64,000 bases of DNA from Bifidobacterium panos (GTDB lineage: Bacteria; Actinomycetota; Actinomycetes; Actinomycetales; Bifidobacteriaceae): contig NZ_JAAIIJ010000002.1 in assembly GCF_012932445.1 (NCBI RefSeq), positions 224,175 to 288,174 on the forward strand, in the 5' to 3' direction. Below, piece by piece: positions 36,330 through 44,856 of this stretch (the stretch's first letter is position 1; every line of letters begins with the position of its first letter). The translations under genes and the position numbers were made by a program. The notes beneath the pieces are model-generated. The model had not been told where the DNA came from. It searched no databases and was given only the letters and a program-made list of their open reading frames with translations.

Positions 36330-36511
36330 CGTCACCCTCCTGTCATTGGCTACACAGCACATGCCATTGCAGCGATAAGGCGAGACTATGCCAGTGCGCC
36401 AATGGCATCAACCGACCAGACCGCTTGGTTGGCCAGCCGCAACGTCACCGTATGCCTACCGCCTGACAGCCCCAAGCACTGACCAGCCATTATCCCCTGC
36501 TTTCCTGTGTG

Positions 36512-37843
36512 TCAGACGCGGACAGTTGCGGCATCCGACACACAGGAAAGCATGTAGATGGGCAGGTATTCGAACTTGCCGTCAACGCGCACATTGCCGT
36601 CGTGGAACACATAGGCGTGGGCGAAATCGTAATTGCGCGTGGCAAGCAGATTGTTCATGGCGTTGTGGCGTGTGTAATCCTTGCCGGACTTGATTTCACA
36701 CAACGACACTTCGCCCAGCGCATCCTGCAGCAGAAAATCCACTTCGCCGATGTTGCCCTGATTGTAATAGAACAACTCGAAGCCCGAAGCCAGCAGTTCC
36801 TGCGCGGCCGCATTTTCGAAAATCGAGCCGTAGTTCATGCTTGAACGCCGGTTGAGAATCTGCACATCAACATCACGCATCAGCAGGGAAGTCAGCAAAC
36901 CGACATCGTTCATATACAGCTTGAAGGAGCTGCTGTCGGCGTGCTCGGCAAGCGGATATCGAGGTTCCGTCACTTTCAACGTCGGCAGGGCGATGCCCGC
37001 GTACCCCAGCCAATCGAATGCCGTCTGCATATGGGCGAACCGCGCGTTGGGCCCCAGTTTGGTGAATTTGAAACGCTTGTTTTGCGCGTTCAGCTGGTTG
37101 ACGATCATCTCATAAATGGTTTTGATGTGACGGCGCTCAACGGGGTTGTCCACATATTTGGTGATGTCGTACTCATACGTCGTGTAGATGTCGCGTTGAA
37201 CGTTGCGCACCGCGTGGATATCCGAAGTGCCCACGAATGTCTGCACCGCGTCGGGCATGCCGCCGACCAGCAGGTATTTGTACCACAAATCAAGCAGCCT
37301 GTCGTGCAGATAATCCGGCACCGGCGTGCGCTCGGCGAAGCACTCCCCCATTTGCCGCATTGCGGACTCGGGCAAGCCGTTCGCCTCACAGAACTCAAGG
37401 AAATCCAGTGGATACATGGTCATCGATTGCATGAAACCCACGGGAATGGAACGCACGTTGAACAAGTCCACACCCAGCATGGAGCCGGACAAGATTACGT
37501 CAAGCCCCTGATCGCCGGAGAGGAATTTCAGCCAGGTCAGCATATCCTGACATGCCTGAATCTCGTCAAGGAACAACAGGGTTTTGCCGGGCACTATCTC
37601 CACGCCGGCCAACACCGATAGGCGCAGACGCAGATCCGCGGCGCCGCTCGCTCTGGACACCGTTTCGACGGCATTGGGCGTCTCGATGAAATTCACTTCG
37701 GCGAGCGTTTCGTATTGTTCCTGCGCGAACTGGCGCACCAGCGTGGTCTTGCCCACTTGGCGCGCCCCCATGATGAGCAGGCCTTGTTTGGTTTTCAGCC
37801 GTTTCCACTCTAGCAGCTGTTGATATGCGCGACGACGAAGCAT
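36512..37843 (-). CDS. AAA ATPase with DUF4143 C-terminus (ATPase C)
   Basis: A 443-residue AAA_14/DUF4143 protein. Walker A is GARQVGKTT (residues 26-34), Walker B LLFLDEIQ, then VILSGSMLG. The C-terminus has GEVDFLL and LCEIKSGK, the complete nuclease-like D...ExK motif. The start at 37843 gives MLRRRAYQQLLEWK, matching the family's usual N-terminus; a longer start at 37894 is less likely. A repeat array (37875-38018) separates it from the toxin-antitoxin genes upstream on the same strand. Confidence 0.88.
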   Translation of the reverse strand: MLRRRAYQQLLEWKRLKTKQGLLIMGARQVGKTTLVRQFAQEQYETLAEVNFIETPNAVETVSRASGAADLRLRLSVLAGVEIVPGKTLLFLDEIQACQDMLTWLKFLSGDQGLDVILSGSMLGVDLFNVRSIPVGFMQSMTMYPLDFLEFCEANGLPESAMRQMGECFAERTPVPDYLHDRLLDLWYKYLLVGGMPDAVQTFVGTSDIHAVRNVQRDIYTTYEYDITKYVDNPVERRHIKTIYEMIVNQLNAQNKRFKFTKLGPNARFAHMQTAFDWLGYAGIALPTLKVTEPRYPLAEHADSSSFKLYMNDVGLLTSLLMRDVDVQILNRRSSMNYGSIFENAAAQELLASGFELFYYNQGNIGEVDFLLQDALGEVSLCEIKSGKDYTRHNAMNNLLATRNYDFAHAYVFHDGNVRVDGKFEYLPIYMLSCVSDAATVRV

Positions 37844-37874
37844 AGCACCACCAATCCTATATATACCAAGGGTT

Positions 37875-38018
37875 GCACTCAAAATATAGCACAATTATGG
37901 GTGGTTCATTCACAAAATATATGGTGAAAATGGGTGATTTATTCACAAAATATAAGAGAAATTAGGCTTCTGATTCACAAAATATATATCGAAAACAGGG
38001 GTTCGATTCACAAAACCT
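37875..38018 (-). repeat. Array C: five repeats, mostly 33-bp period, upstream of ATPase C
   Basis: The core CAAAATAT (within ATTCACAAAATATA) occurs at 37880, 37913, 37946, 37978 and 38011 (steps 33, 33, 32, 33). The two end copies are degenerate. Inverted symmetry is weak, only TAT/ATA around TCACAAA in some copies. The first copy is about 35 bp from the ATPase start; the last one includes the stop codon of the upstream toxin gene (38017-38019). Confidence 0.88.
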
Positions 38019-38394
38019 ACAGTTCGGACAGACGACGATAGATGTCGGACGGCAAATGACGGTGACCGAAACCTTTGACGCGGATGCCGCTGCCTGTGCG
38101 CTGATAGACGATTCGCATATCGGCCCTCGCCTTGCGCAACCGGCGATGCTGAAAATGGAATGAACACCACTCGGCAAACTGGTATTTCAGCGCCGCCCCC
38201 TCGACCGCCCCATCGGCCAGCAGTTGCAACGCATCATGCACGCTGACGACCGCGCAACGAAATTCAATCTCCTCCGGCAGGGCGTATGCCAGCAGAACCA
38301 CGTCGTCCGCCAATCCTTCGGCATCCATTTCAACGCCATCGACATCAGCGAGTATGTCTATGGCCTCTTCAAGCAAATCATCCGAAATGGCCAT
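38017..38394 (-). CDS. Putative RelE/ParE-like toxin
   Basis: A 125-residue protein. The first 75 residues are acidic and helical; the end carries the RelE/ParE-like strand pattern KARADMRIVYQRTGSGIRVKGFGHRHLPSDIYRRL. The fold is therefore a guess from the C-terminus and from the operon layout. ATG 38394 overlaps the preceding stop by one base (TGATG). Its own stop is inside the last repeat of array C. It would act on ribosome-bound mRNA or on gyrase if it is a true RelE/ParE member. Confidence 0.65.
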   Translation of the reverse strand: MAISDDLLEEAIDILADVDGVEMDAEGLADDVVLLAYALPEEIEFRCAVVSVHDALQLLADGAVEGAALKYQFAEWCSFHFQHRRLRKARADMRIVYQRTGSGIRVKGFGHRHLPSDIYRRLSEL

Positions 38395-38756
38395 CACTCA
38401 CCGCCGTCGAGGAACGCACGCACCTTGGCCGAGCGTTTGCGCAAACTACTCTTAGCCCCCTGCGCAAGCTCGTCCCCCGACTGCCAACGCTCCTTGTCCC
38501 CACGGGCAATGAACAGCTGCTGCACGGTGAAGCGTTCCAACTGAGATTCCAGCTCGTTAATCGAATCGAGCAGCTCGTTCATCGCCTCCACCGACACCAA
38601 GTAACCAGTGGTGTCGGTGCGATCCACAATCTCCAAAAGCCCCCGCTCTTCAAGCGACTTGCGCCACGCACTTGAACGAGCCAACTCGGTCAGCCCCACT
38701 CTGGACCCCGACGCCGCAGCCTCGCGCACCGCCTGAGCTCGCTCCATAATGTCCAT
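38394..38756 (-). CDS. Putative antitoxin (Phd/YefM-like)
   Basis: A 120-residue protein paired with the gene after it. The start (SGSRVGLTELARSSAWRKSLEERGLLEIVDRTDTTGYLVSVEAMNELL, residues about 18-65) has the layout of Phd-type antitoxins: a DNA-binding half, a short strand pair and an LVS-type helix, followed by a charged helical tail that would hold the toxin. ATG 38756 is preferred over GTG 38762. A palindromic operator lies upstream. The family call is tentative. Confidence 0.62.
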   Translation of the reverse strand: MDIMERAQAVREAAASGSRVGLTELARSSAWRKSLEERGLLEIVDRTDTTGYLVSVEAMNELLDSINELESQLERFTVQQLFIARGDKERWQSGDELAQGAKSSLRKRSAKVRAFLDGGE

Positions 38757-38794
38757 TGCCACTCACCTACCAGCACCGTAATGCGTAATTATTT

Positions 38795-38829
38795 ATGTAC
38801 TAAAATACATACTATTATACATAGTACAT
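38795..38829 (-). promoter_or_regulatory. Inverted repeat and -10-like box upstream of the antitoxin
   Basis: Perfect 8-bp arms ATGTACTA (38795-38802) and TAGTACAT (38822-38829) flank an AT-rich stretch that contains TATAAT on the minus strand. This fits a promoter covered by an autoregulatory operator of the toxin-antitoxin pair. The rest of the gap to 39057 holds no gene that I can see. Confidence 0.6.
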
Positions 38830-39057
38830 TACATATTGTATACGAGATTGCAACGAGGACACGATGACGACGCGTCTCGTCCACGAGGCGACTTCCGGCG
38901 CAATTTCGACAGTCCGTCAGGGGTATTTCGACAGTTTGTCAGGGATTTTAGGCAAGGTTATCTTCCAAATATCTTGCTGAAAATCAGACGATACGAAACA
39001 AGGCAGCCGGCTCGAGAGTGAACCGGCTGCCTTGCGTTTGACTTGACGTCAGGCCGC

Positions 39058-40446
39058 TTACAGGATGGCGGTGACGACGAAGTCGAGGATGAACAGGATG
39101 GCCACGACCCAGATCACCGGGTGGACCTCCTTGGCCTTCTTCTTGGCGCTCATCACGATGCAGTAGGTGATGAAGCCGCCGGCGATGCCGTAGGAAATGG
39201 AGTAGCTGAACGCCATGAACACCGAGGCGAAGAACGCCGGAATGGCCTCGGTGATGTCGCCCCACTCGACTTCCTTGAGGGAAGCGGCCATCATGCAGCC
39301 GACAATCACCAGCACACCTGCGGTGGCGGCGGAAGGCACGGCGGAGATCAGCGGGGACAGGAAGATCGACAGCGCGAAGCAGATGGACACGACCACGGAG
39401 GTCAGGCCGGTGCGGCCGCCCGCCGCGATGCCCGCGGAGGACTCCACGTAGGTGGTGGTGTTCGACGTGCCGCAAATGGCGCCGATGGAGGTGGCGACGG
39501 AATCGGCGAACAGAGCGCGATCCATCTTGGAGGAGAAGCCGGAGCCGTTCTCCAGGGCCTTCTCGTCTTCATCGGAGAAGATGCCGGTACGACGGCCGGT
39601 GCCGATGAAGGTGCCGATGGTGTCGAAGGTGTCGGACATGGAGAACGCGAAGATGGTCAGCAGGATCATCGGCAGCTTGGACACGTCGGAGAACAGCGCC
39701 GGGAAGCCATCGGCGGTGAAAATCACGCCGAACGTCTGCGGGAACTGAGCGAAGGTGTCGGCGATGGACACGGAGTTGGCCATGGTGGTCTGGCCCATCG
39801 GGATGCCGATGACGGCAGTGATGACGATGGACAGCAGCATGCCGCCGCGCACCTTGAGCACGGTGAACAGCACGGCCAGCAGCAGGCCAATGAGGAACAG
39901 CCAGATGGTGGAGTTGTTCATCACCGCAAGGCCCGGGGTGGCCTGCACGGCGTCGCCGTTCTTGGCGTCCGCCTTGGTGGTGAAGGTGAAGAAGCCGACG
40001 TTGAGGAAGCCAACGTAAGCCACGAACAGGCCGATGCCGCCGCCGATGGCGTGCTGCAGCATTTCGGGAATGGCCTGGATGATCATCTTACGAATCTTGG
40101 TGACGGTGATGAGAATGTTGATCAAACCGCACAGGAACACCATGCACAGGGTCTGCTGCCAGCTAAAGCCCAAGCCGAAGCAGACGGTGTAGGTGAAGAA
40201 GGCGTTCAAACCCATGCCGGCGGCCTGCGCATACGGCACGTTGGCGAACAGACCCATGACGAGCGTGCCGGCGATGGCCGCGATGATGGTGGCCAGGAAC
40301 ACGCCGCCCCAGGGCATCCCGGTTTGCGAGAGAATCTGCGGGTTGACGATGATGATGTAGGACATGGCGAAGAACGTCGTCAGACCGGCCACGATTTCGG
40401 TGGACACGGTGGTGCCGTTCTCCTTCAGATGGAAGAACTTCTCCAT
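39058..40446 (-). CDS. NCS2-family purine permease (AzgA/PbuG-like)
   Basis: A 462-residue membrane protein of the adenine/guanine/hypoxanthine permease group. The start MEKFFHLKENGTTVSTEIVAGLTTFFAMSYI is diagnostic, and NPQIL, GLFANVPYAQAAGMGLNAFF, and the later GTSNTTTYVESSAGIAAGGRTGLTS are conserved parts of the purine site. About 14 membrane segments are expected. AAGGAAAGAAG precedes the ATG. No purine riboswitch is evident upstream. It is a single gene. Confidence 0.93.
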   Translation of the reverse strand: MEKFFHLKENGTTVSTEIVAGLTTFFAMSYIIIVNPQILSQTGMPWGGVFLATIIAAIAGTLVMGLFANVPYAQAAGMGLNAFFTYTVCFGLGFSWQQTLCMVFLCGLINILITVTKIRKMIIQAIPEMLQHAIGGGIGLFVAYVGFLNVGFFTFTTKADAKNGDAVQATPGLAVMNNSTIWLFLIGLLLAVLFTVLKVRGGMLLSIVITAVIGIPMGQTTMANSVSIADTFAQFPQTFGVIFTADGFPALFSDVSKLPMILLTIFAFSMSDTFDTIGTFIGTGRRTGIFSDEDEKALENGSGFSSKMDRALFADSVATSIGAICGTSNTTTYVESSAGIAAGGRTGLTSVVVSICFALSIFLSPLISAVPSAATAGVLVIVGCMMAASLKEVEWGDITEAIPAFFASVFMAFSYSISYGIAGGFITYCIVMSAKKKAKEVHPVIWVVAILFILDFVVTAIL

Positions 40447-40482
40447 ACTCTTCTTTCCTTGGTTCGTGGGTTGTTAGGAGCT

Positions 40483-40501
40483 GCGGGGCTTTCGTCCCCG
40501 C
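40483..40501. other. Short hairpin upstream of the purine permease
   Basis: GCGGGG and CCCCGC form a 6-bp stem with a 7-base loop, about 40 bp before the permease start. No T-run. The gap 40502-40725 also has, near 40660-40720, a half copy of a TTCCTCGAC...CGGAATGAC-type palindromic element similar in layout to the one at 52894-53028. Confidence 0.4.
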
Positions 40502-40725
40502 GCGATGGGCTCGCCTTGTTCATGCGAACTGTTGCGTGGGCTTCGATTGCGATCACTGCTCCGGCGAGAATTGCGACTCGCCAGCCGGGGCCATGCAGCC
40601 CCAACGCCGTTCACCATAGCACTGGCACAAGTCATGTAAATGAATGGCGATAACACCAACGCGCTCACCGCCCCTACGGGGCAGGATTCCTCGACTACGC
40701 TCCGCTCCGCTCGGAATGACAAGGA

Positions 40726-43083
40726 TTAGTGGGTGAGGCCGAGGATGGAGAGGCACCAGGCGTTTTCGTAGGAGATTTGCTCCCATTGCCGGTAGCGACC
40801 CGAGGTGCCGCCGTGGCCGGCCTCGACTTCGATTTTGGCGATGGCGTCCACGCCGGCGGCCTGCAAGCGGGCCAGCCATTTGAGCGGTTCCACGTAGAGC
40901 ACGCGCGTGTCGTTCATCGACGTGGTGATCAGGATTTTCGGGAACACCGCCACGCGCTTGTCTTCGGCGGATTCAGGCGCGTTTTCGTATGGCGTGTACG
41001 ACTTGATGTAGCGGTACGCTTCGGCGTCGTGCAGCGGGTCGCCCCACTCGTCCCATTCGGTGACGGTCAGCGGCAGGGACGGGTCGAGAATCGAGGTGAG
41101 CGCGTCCACGAACGGCACATCCGCCTCGATGCCGGCGTAGCGCTCGGGCGCGAGATTCGCCACCGCACCCATCAGCAAACCGCCCGCCGAACCGCCGTTG
41201 GCCACCGTGCGGGCCGGGCTGGCAAGGCCGGCATCCTGCAAGGCAATGGTCGCATCGACGAAATCCTCGAAGGAATGTCTCTTGGATAAACGCCGCCCCT
41301 GCTCATACCATGCGCGGCCCATTTCGCCACCGCCACGAATATGCGGCACGGCATAGAGCACGCCGCGGTCGAGCAGACTCAGGCGCGCAGACGAGAAGCC
41401 GGGGTCGGAACTGATTTCATACGCGCCATAGCCGGTGATGAACATAGGCGCGTTCTTCAGGCTCGTGCCACGCCGCCACACCAAAGACACCGGAATCTGC
41501 TCGCCGTCGCGCGCTTCGACCCACACGCGGCGTTCCATGTATTCGCGCGCATCGAAACCGCCGAGCACTTTGGCGCGTTTGAGCAGTCGGTCGGCACCGG
41601 TGGCCGGGTCGAACTCGCGCAGTTCGCCGGGGCGTGTGTAGCTCGTGAACGAATAGCGCATGCGGGGCGAGTCATACGACGGGTTGCCGCCGGTTGAGAT
41701 GGAATACAACCGTCGCGTTTCCCCAAGCAAAGCGGCTTCGATGCCATCTGATTCCCCCGAAGCCTCCTGTGTATCCCAATCGCCCTGAAGCGCAGGTGGT
41801 TCAAGCTCCTCGAAGCGCCACGGACGGACGGCCAGGAAATCCTCGGCCGCGGCGCGTTTGGTCATCACCGCCACATGCGGCAGTCCATCCGCCCTGTAGC
41901 TCAACGACACGAAATGCCGGTGCATCGCGATACCCTCGATGCCAAGACCGCGCAAGCCTTGCAAAATGGCCGGATTGTTGCAGTTCGAGTAGGGGGTGGA
42001 AATCGGTTTGCTCGGCTGACCTTGCTCACAGCCATAGGGCGATCCCTCGGCCACACGCACGCCCTCGCCCAAACGATACGGCGGCTTGTGCGAACGCATG
42101 TCGATGACGTCTATTTCAAAATTCGGGTTGTTCGCGTTGTGATAGACCACCGCGATCCCAATGTCCTCGCCTTGGCTCCCCGCCCCCTCGAAACAGGCGA
42201 AACTCACGTCGTATTCCACGTCCGGCGAGCGGGCAATGAACGGCTGGAACTGACCTTCGGGGGTGTCGACCGGCAGCATCAGCACTTCGGTGGTGGTTTT
42301 CGACCCGGTGCCGATCACGACATTGCGTTCGTCAAAGCTTAAGCCCACACCCAGCCAGAAGCGCTCGTCATGCTCGCGGAACACCTCGACGTCCCGCTCG
42401 ACCGGCGTGCCCACGCGATGCCGCCACACCGCGCACGGGCGCCAGGCATCGTCAAGTTCAGCCCAGAACACATAGCGCCCGTCCGGCGTGAAACATGCCC
42501 CGCCGATGCCGGCAAACTGTTCGGGCAATTCGCTTCCGGTGTCGAGATCGCGAATGTGGAAGTCATAGCGCTCATCGCCGGTGGTGTCCACACCATAGAG
42601 CAGCCAGCGGCCGTCGCGGGTCAGGTCCATGCCGCCCACGCGGAAGAAATCATGACCGTCGGCCTCGCGGTTCGCGTCGAATACAATCTGCTCGCCCTCG
42701 ATGGAGCCGGGCGCGCCCAGCGGGTCGATTTCGGGCGGATCCCAATCATCCTCGCCGCGCACGGGAATGCGGCATTGCGTGGCGTACTGCCGCCCCTCCT
42801 GCGTGCGGGTGAAATACCAATAGCCGTCCATGCGCACCGGCACCGACATGTCGGTTTCCTGTACGCGCGACTTCAGCTCATCGAACAGCGTGCGGCGCAG
42901 GTTGGCAAGCGGGGCGTTGCGTGCCTCGCACAGGCGGTTCTGCGCGGCCACATAGTCTTGAACTTCCTTTGATTCCTTGTTTCGCAACCATTCGTATGGG
43001 TCGATGAACACATCGCCATGGTGTTCGCGCCGCGTCGGCACGCGCTTGGCTTGCGGCACGATGGTTCCTTTATCGTCGGTCAT
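40726..43083 (-). CDS. ptrB: Oligopeptidase B (protease II), S9 family
   Basis: A 785-residue serine peptidase with an N-terminal beta-propeller and a C-terminal alpha/beta hydrolase. The nucleophile lies in ANGGSAGGLLMG, preceded by the oxyanion part YGAYEISSDPGFSS and by VPHIRGGGEMGRAWYEQGR; the Asp is in STSMNDTRV-like TTSMNDTRVLY and the His in EAGHGGTSGRY. It cuts peptides after basic residues in the cytoplasm. Length is somewhat above the usual 700, mostly in the propeller. Confidence 0.93.
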   Translation of the reverse strand: MTDDKGTIVPQAKRVPTRREHHGDVFIDPYEWLRNKESKEVQDYVAAQNRLCEARNAPLANLRRTLFDELKSRVQETDMSVPVRMDGYWYFTRTQEGRQYATQCRIPVRGEDDWDPPEIDPLGAPGSIEGEQIVFDANREADGHDFFRVGGMDLTRDGRWLLYGVDTTGDERYDFHIRDLDTGSELPEQFAGIGGACFTPDGRYVFWAELDDAWRPCAVWRHRVGTPVERDVEVFREHDERFWLGVGLSFDERNVVIGTGSKTTTEVLMLPVDTPEGQFQPFIARSPDVEYDVSFACFEGAGSQGEDIGIAVVYHNANNPNFEIDVIDMRSHKPPYRLGEGVRVAEGSPYGCEQGQPSKPISTPYSNCNNPAILQGLRGLGIEGIAMHRHFVSLSYRADGLPHVAVMTKRAAAEDFLAVRPWRFEELEPPALQGDWDTQEASGESDGIEAALLGETRRLYSISTGGNPSYDSPRMRYSFTSYTRPGELREFDPATGADRLLKRAKVLGGFDAREYMERRVWVEARDGEQIPVSLVWRRGTSLKNAPMFITGYGAYEISSDPGFSSARLSLLDRGVLYAVPHIRGGGEMGRAWYEQGRRLSKRHSFEDFVDATIALQDAGLASPARTVANGGSAGGLLMGAVANLAPERYAGIEADVPFVDALTSILDPSLPLTVTEWDEWGDPLHDAEAYRYIKSYTPYENAPESAEDKRVAVFPKILITTSMNDTRVLYVEPLKWLARLQAAGVDAIAKIEVEAGHGGTSGRYRQWEQISYENAWCLSILGLTH

Positions 43084-43098
43084 AAGGTCTATTTAAGC

Positions 43099-44343
43099 CT
43101 AACCGAGATGGGATTTCAGGTAGGGCAGCATCGTCTTCATCAGATTCGAGCCGGTGGTGCCGGTGAACACGGGCACATCCGTCACCGGCACGGGCTGCGT
43201 TGTGGCCACGGAGGCGGGCAGATTGAACGGCACCGTCTCTTTGGGGCTCAACTGACGAATCGCAATGGCGATGATGCGGCCCGGATATCGCTTGGCGATT
43301 GTGGCGTATGTGGTGGGGTCGCGCTGGCCGTCGTCACCGACGAGAATGAACTTCATATCGGGAAAATCGGCCATCAACTGCTCGACGAACTCCAGCTTGT
43401 GCTGCGGCCCGGTGGGCACGAAAGTCTTGGGACGCGGGTCGAGATCGCGCAACAACAGCGGCCCCTCGGGGTATCCATGATTGGAGATGAGGTGGCGAAT
43501 CGAGCCCTCCACATTCCATGGCGAAGTGGACAGATAGAAGAACGGCGCGTCCGGGAACAAATCGGCGATCTTGCTGAACAGCACGCTCATGCCGGGCACC
43601 GGCGCACGCTTGGAGGGGTTCAAAAACAGCAGATTCCACGCGGCTTTCCACAGCACGGGCGCCTGGGTGACCATGATGGTGTCGTCCACATCGGAAATGA
43701 CCCCCACCTTGGCCGACTTGGGGATGGTGAACAGGTTCGATTCCACCGGCTTACGCCCGTTGACGCGATATGACACCCGATGCACGCCCGGTTCGAGGCG
43801 ATGCTCGGCGACGAGATCCAAATAGCCGGATTGGTCGGAAATGGCATATTCGCTGTCGACGTCCGGGGTGGCCCCGCGGGCGTCAAAGGTCTCCCTGTCG
43901 CCCACTTGCACGGTTTCCAGCGGCATGTCGTCGATACGAATCTTCACTTGGGTGTGCGGCGCGGGAATGGTGAGCATGCCGCGAATGCCACGCCTGGCTC
44001 GCCCGTATTGGCTGTGTTCGGCGGCGAGCACGGTGCGGCAGATCAGACGCGAATAATCCTCGGTGCCGTAACCCACATACGGATCGACCCTGGCGAACCA
44101 GTCGAGCTGATGGGCCACATGCGTGGCGGCGAGCACCCAAGTGTTGAACCCGCGGGTCACGGCGCGGCGGAACAGCTGCACCAGCGGCGGCTTGACCTCG
44201 ATGCGTTCGCGCGTGGAAGCTGTATCGAATGTGGTGACGGTGTGTCTCGCCGGAATCGGCACGGTGGGCATGTCGGCACTGGTTTCGGCACCAGTCTCGG
44301 TCTCAACGCCGGTTTCAATGTCCAGTTCGTCGCGCTCGTTCAT
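43099..44343 (-). CDS. App1-like (DUF2183) phosphatidate phosphatase-family protein
   Basis: A 414-residue protein with the DUF2183 catalytic domain of yeast App1: ISDVDDTIMVT (residues about 215-225), FFYLSTSPWNV, and LVGDDGQRDPTTYATIA, matching the HAD-like motifs. The family dephosphorylates phosphatidate in yeast; the bacterial substrate is unknown. An N-terminal acidic region and a beta domain (about 110-205) come first. It starts inside the gcvH stop (ATGA, 4-bp overlap), so it is coupled to an H-protein gene. Confidence 0.85.
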   Translation of the reverse strand: MNERDELDIETGVETETGAETSADMPTVPIPARHTVTTFDTASTRERIEVKPPLVQLFRRAVTRGFNTWVLAATHVAHQLDWFARVDPYVGYGTEDYSRLICRTVLAAEHSQYGRARRGIRGMLTIPAPHTQVKIRIDDMPLETVQVGDRETFDARGATPDVDSEYAISDQSGYLDLVAEHRLEPGVHRVSYRVNGRKPVESNLFTIPKSAKVGVISDVDDTIMVTQAPVLWKAAWNLLFLNPSKRAPVPGMSVLFSKIADLFPDAPFFYLSTSPWNVEGSIRHLISNHGYPEGPLLLRDLDPRPKTFVPTGPQHKLEFVEQLMADFPDMKFILVGDDGQRDPTTYATIAKRYPGRIIAIAIRQLSPKETVPFNLPASVATTQPVPVTDVPVFTGTTGSNLMKTMLPYLKSHLG

Positions 44344-44744
44344 CGGATGACCTTTACATATTGTTCGGCGTTCAACAGCTCCGGTTCGTCATCATCCAGC
44401 TCGATTTTGAAAATCCAGCCTTCGCCATACGGATCCGCATTGATCACACTCGGATCGTCGAATACGGCCTGATTCACATAGCGGATGGTGCCCGCGACAG
44501 GAGCGATCAATGGTTCGACTGCCTTGGAGGACTCCAATTCGAGCACCTCGTCGCCGGCCTCGACGCGCATGCCGGGATCAGGCAGATCGACATACACGAG
44601 TTCTCCCAAACGCTCGGCGGCGTAATTGGTGACGCCAACCATCGCGGGCTGAACGGAATCATCAACCCACACATGATCGCCGGAATACATCAGGTGTTCC
44701 GGCACGTCAAGATTCAGCGGGCGCATATCTTGCTCATCACTCAT
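44340..44744 (-). CDS. gcvH: Glycine cleavage system H-like lipoyl protein
   Basis: A 134-residue lipoyl-carrying protein. The lipoylation site is the Lys in LELESSKAVEP (residues about 69-79), and GVTNYAAERLGELVYVDLP and DPYGEGWIFKIE are typical of GcvH. No gcvT or gcvP is near, so its role may be as a lipoate carrier or relay rather than in glycine cleavage; that is inference. It is the first gene of a pair with the App1-like gene. Confidence 0.92.
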   Translation of the reverse strand: MSDEQDMRPLNLDVPEHLMYSGDHVWVDDSVQPAMVGVTNYAAERLGELVYVDLPDPGMRVEAGDEVLELESSKAVEPLIAPVAGTIRYVNQAVFDDPSVINADPYGEGWIFKIELDDDEPELLNAEQYVKVIR

Positions 44745-44856
44745 ACATCACACCCTAGCAGGGTTCGGTGAACTGTCGCTTAACCGAACTGTCATGTATC
44801 GCGCGGATTCCAACGCGAGCCAACGGCTTGCTGTGCGCCGGACACCCGTGTGCCAT

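Noticed and set aside
39058..40725. Purine riboswitch upstream of the permease
   Set aside because: The leader shows only a short GC hairpin and no purine-riboswitch core that I can recognise.
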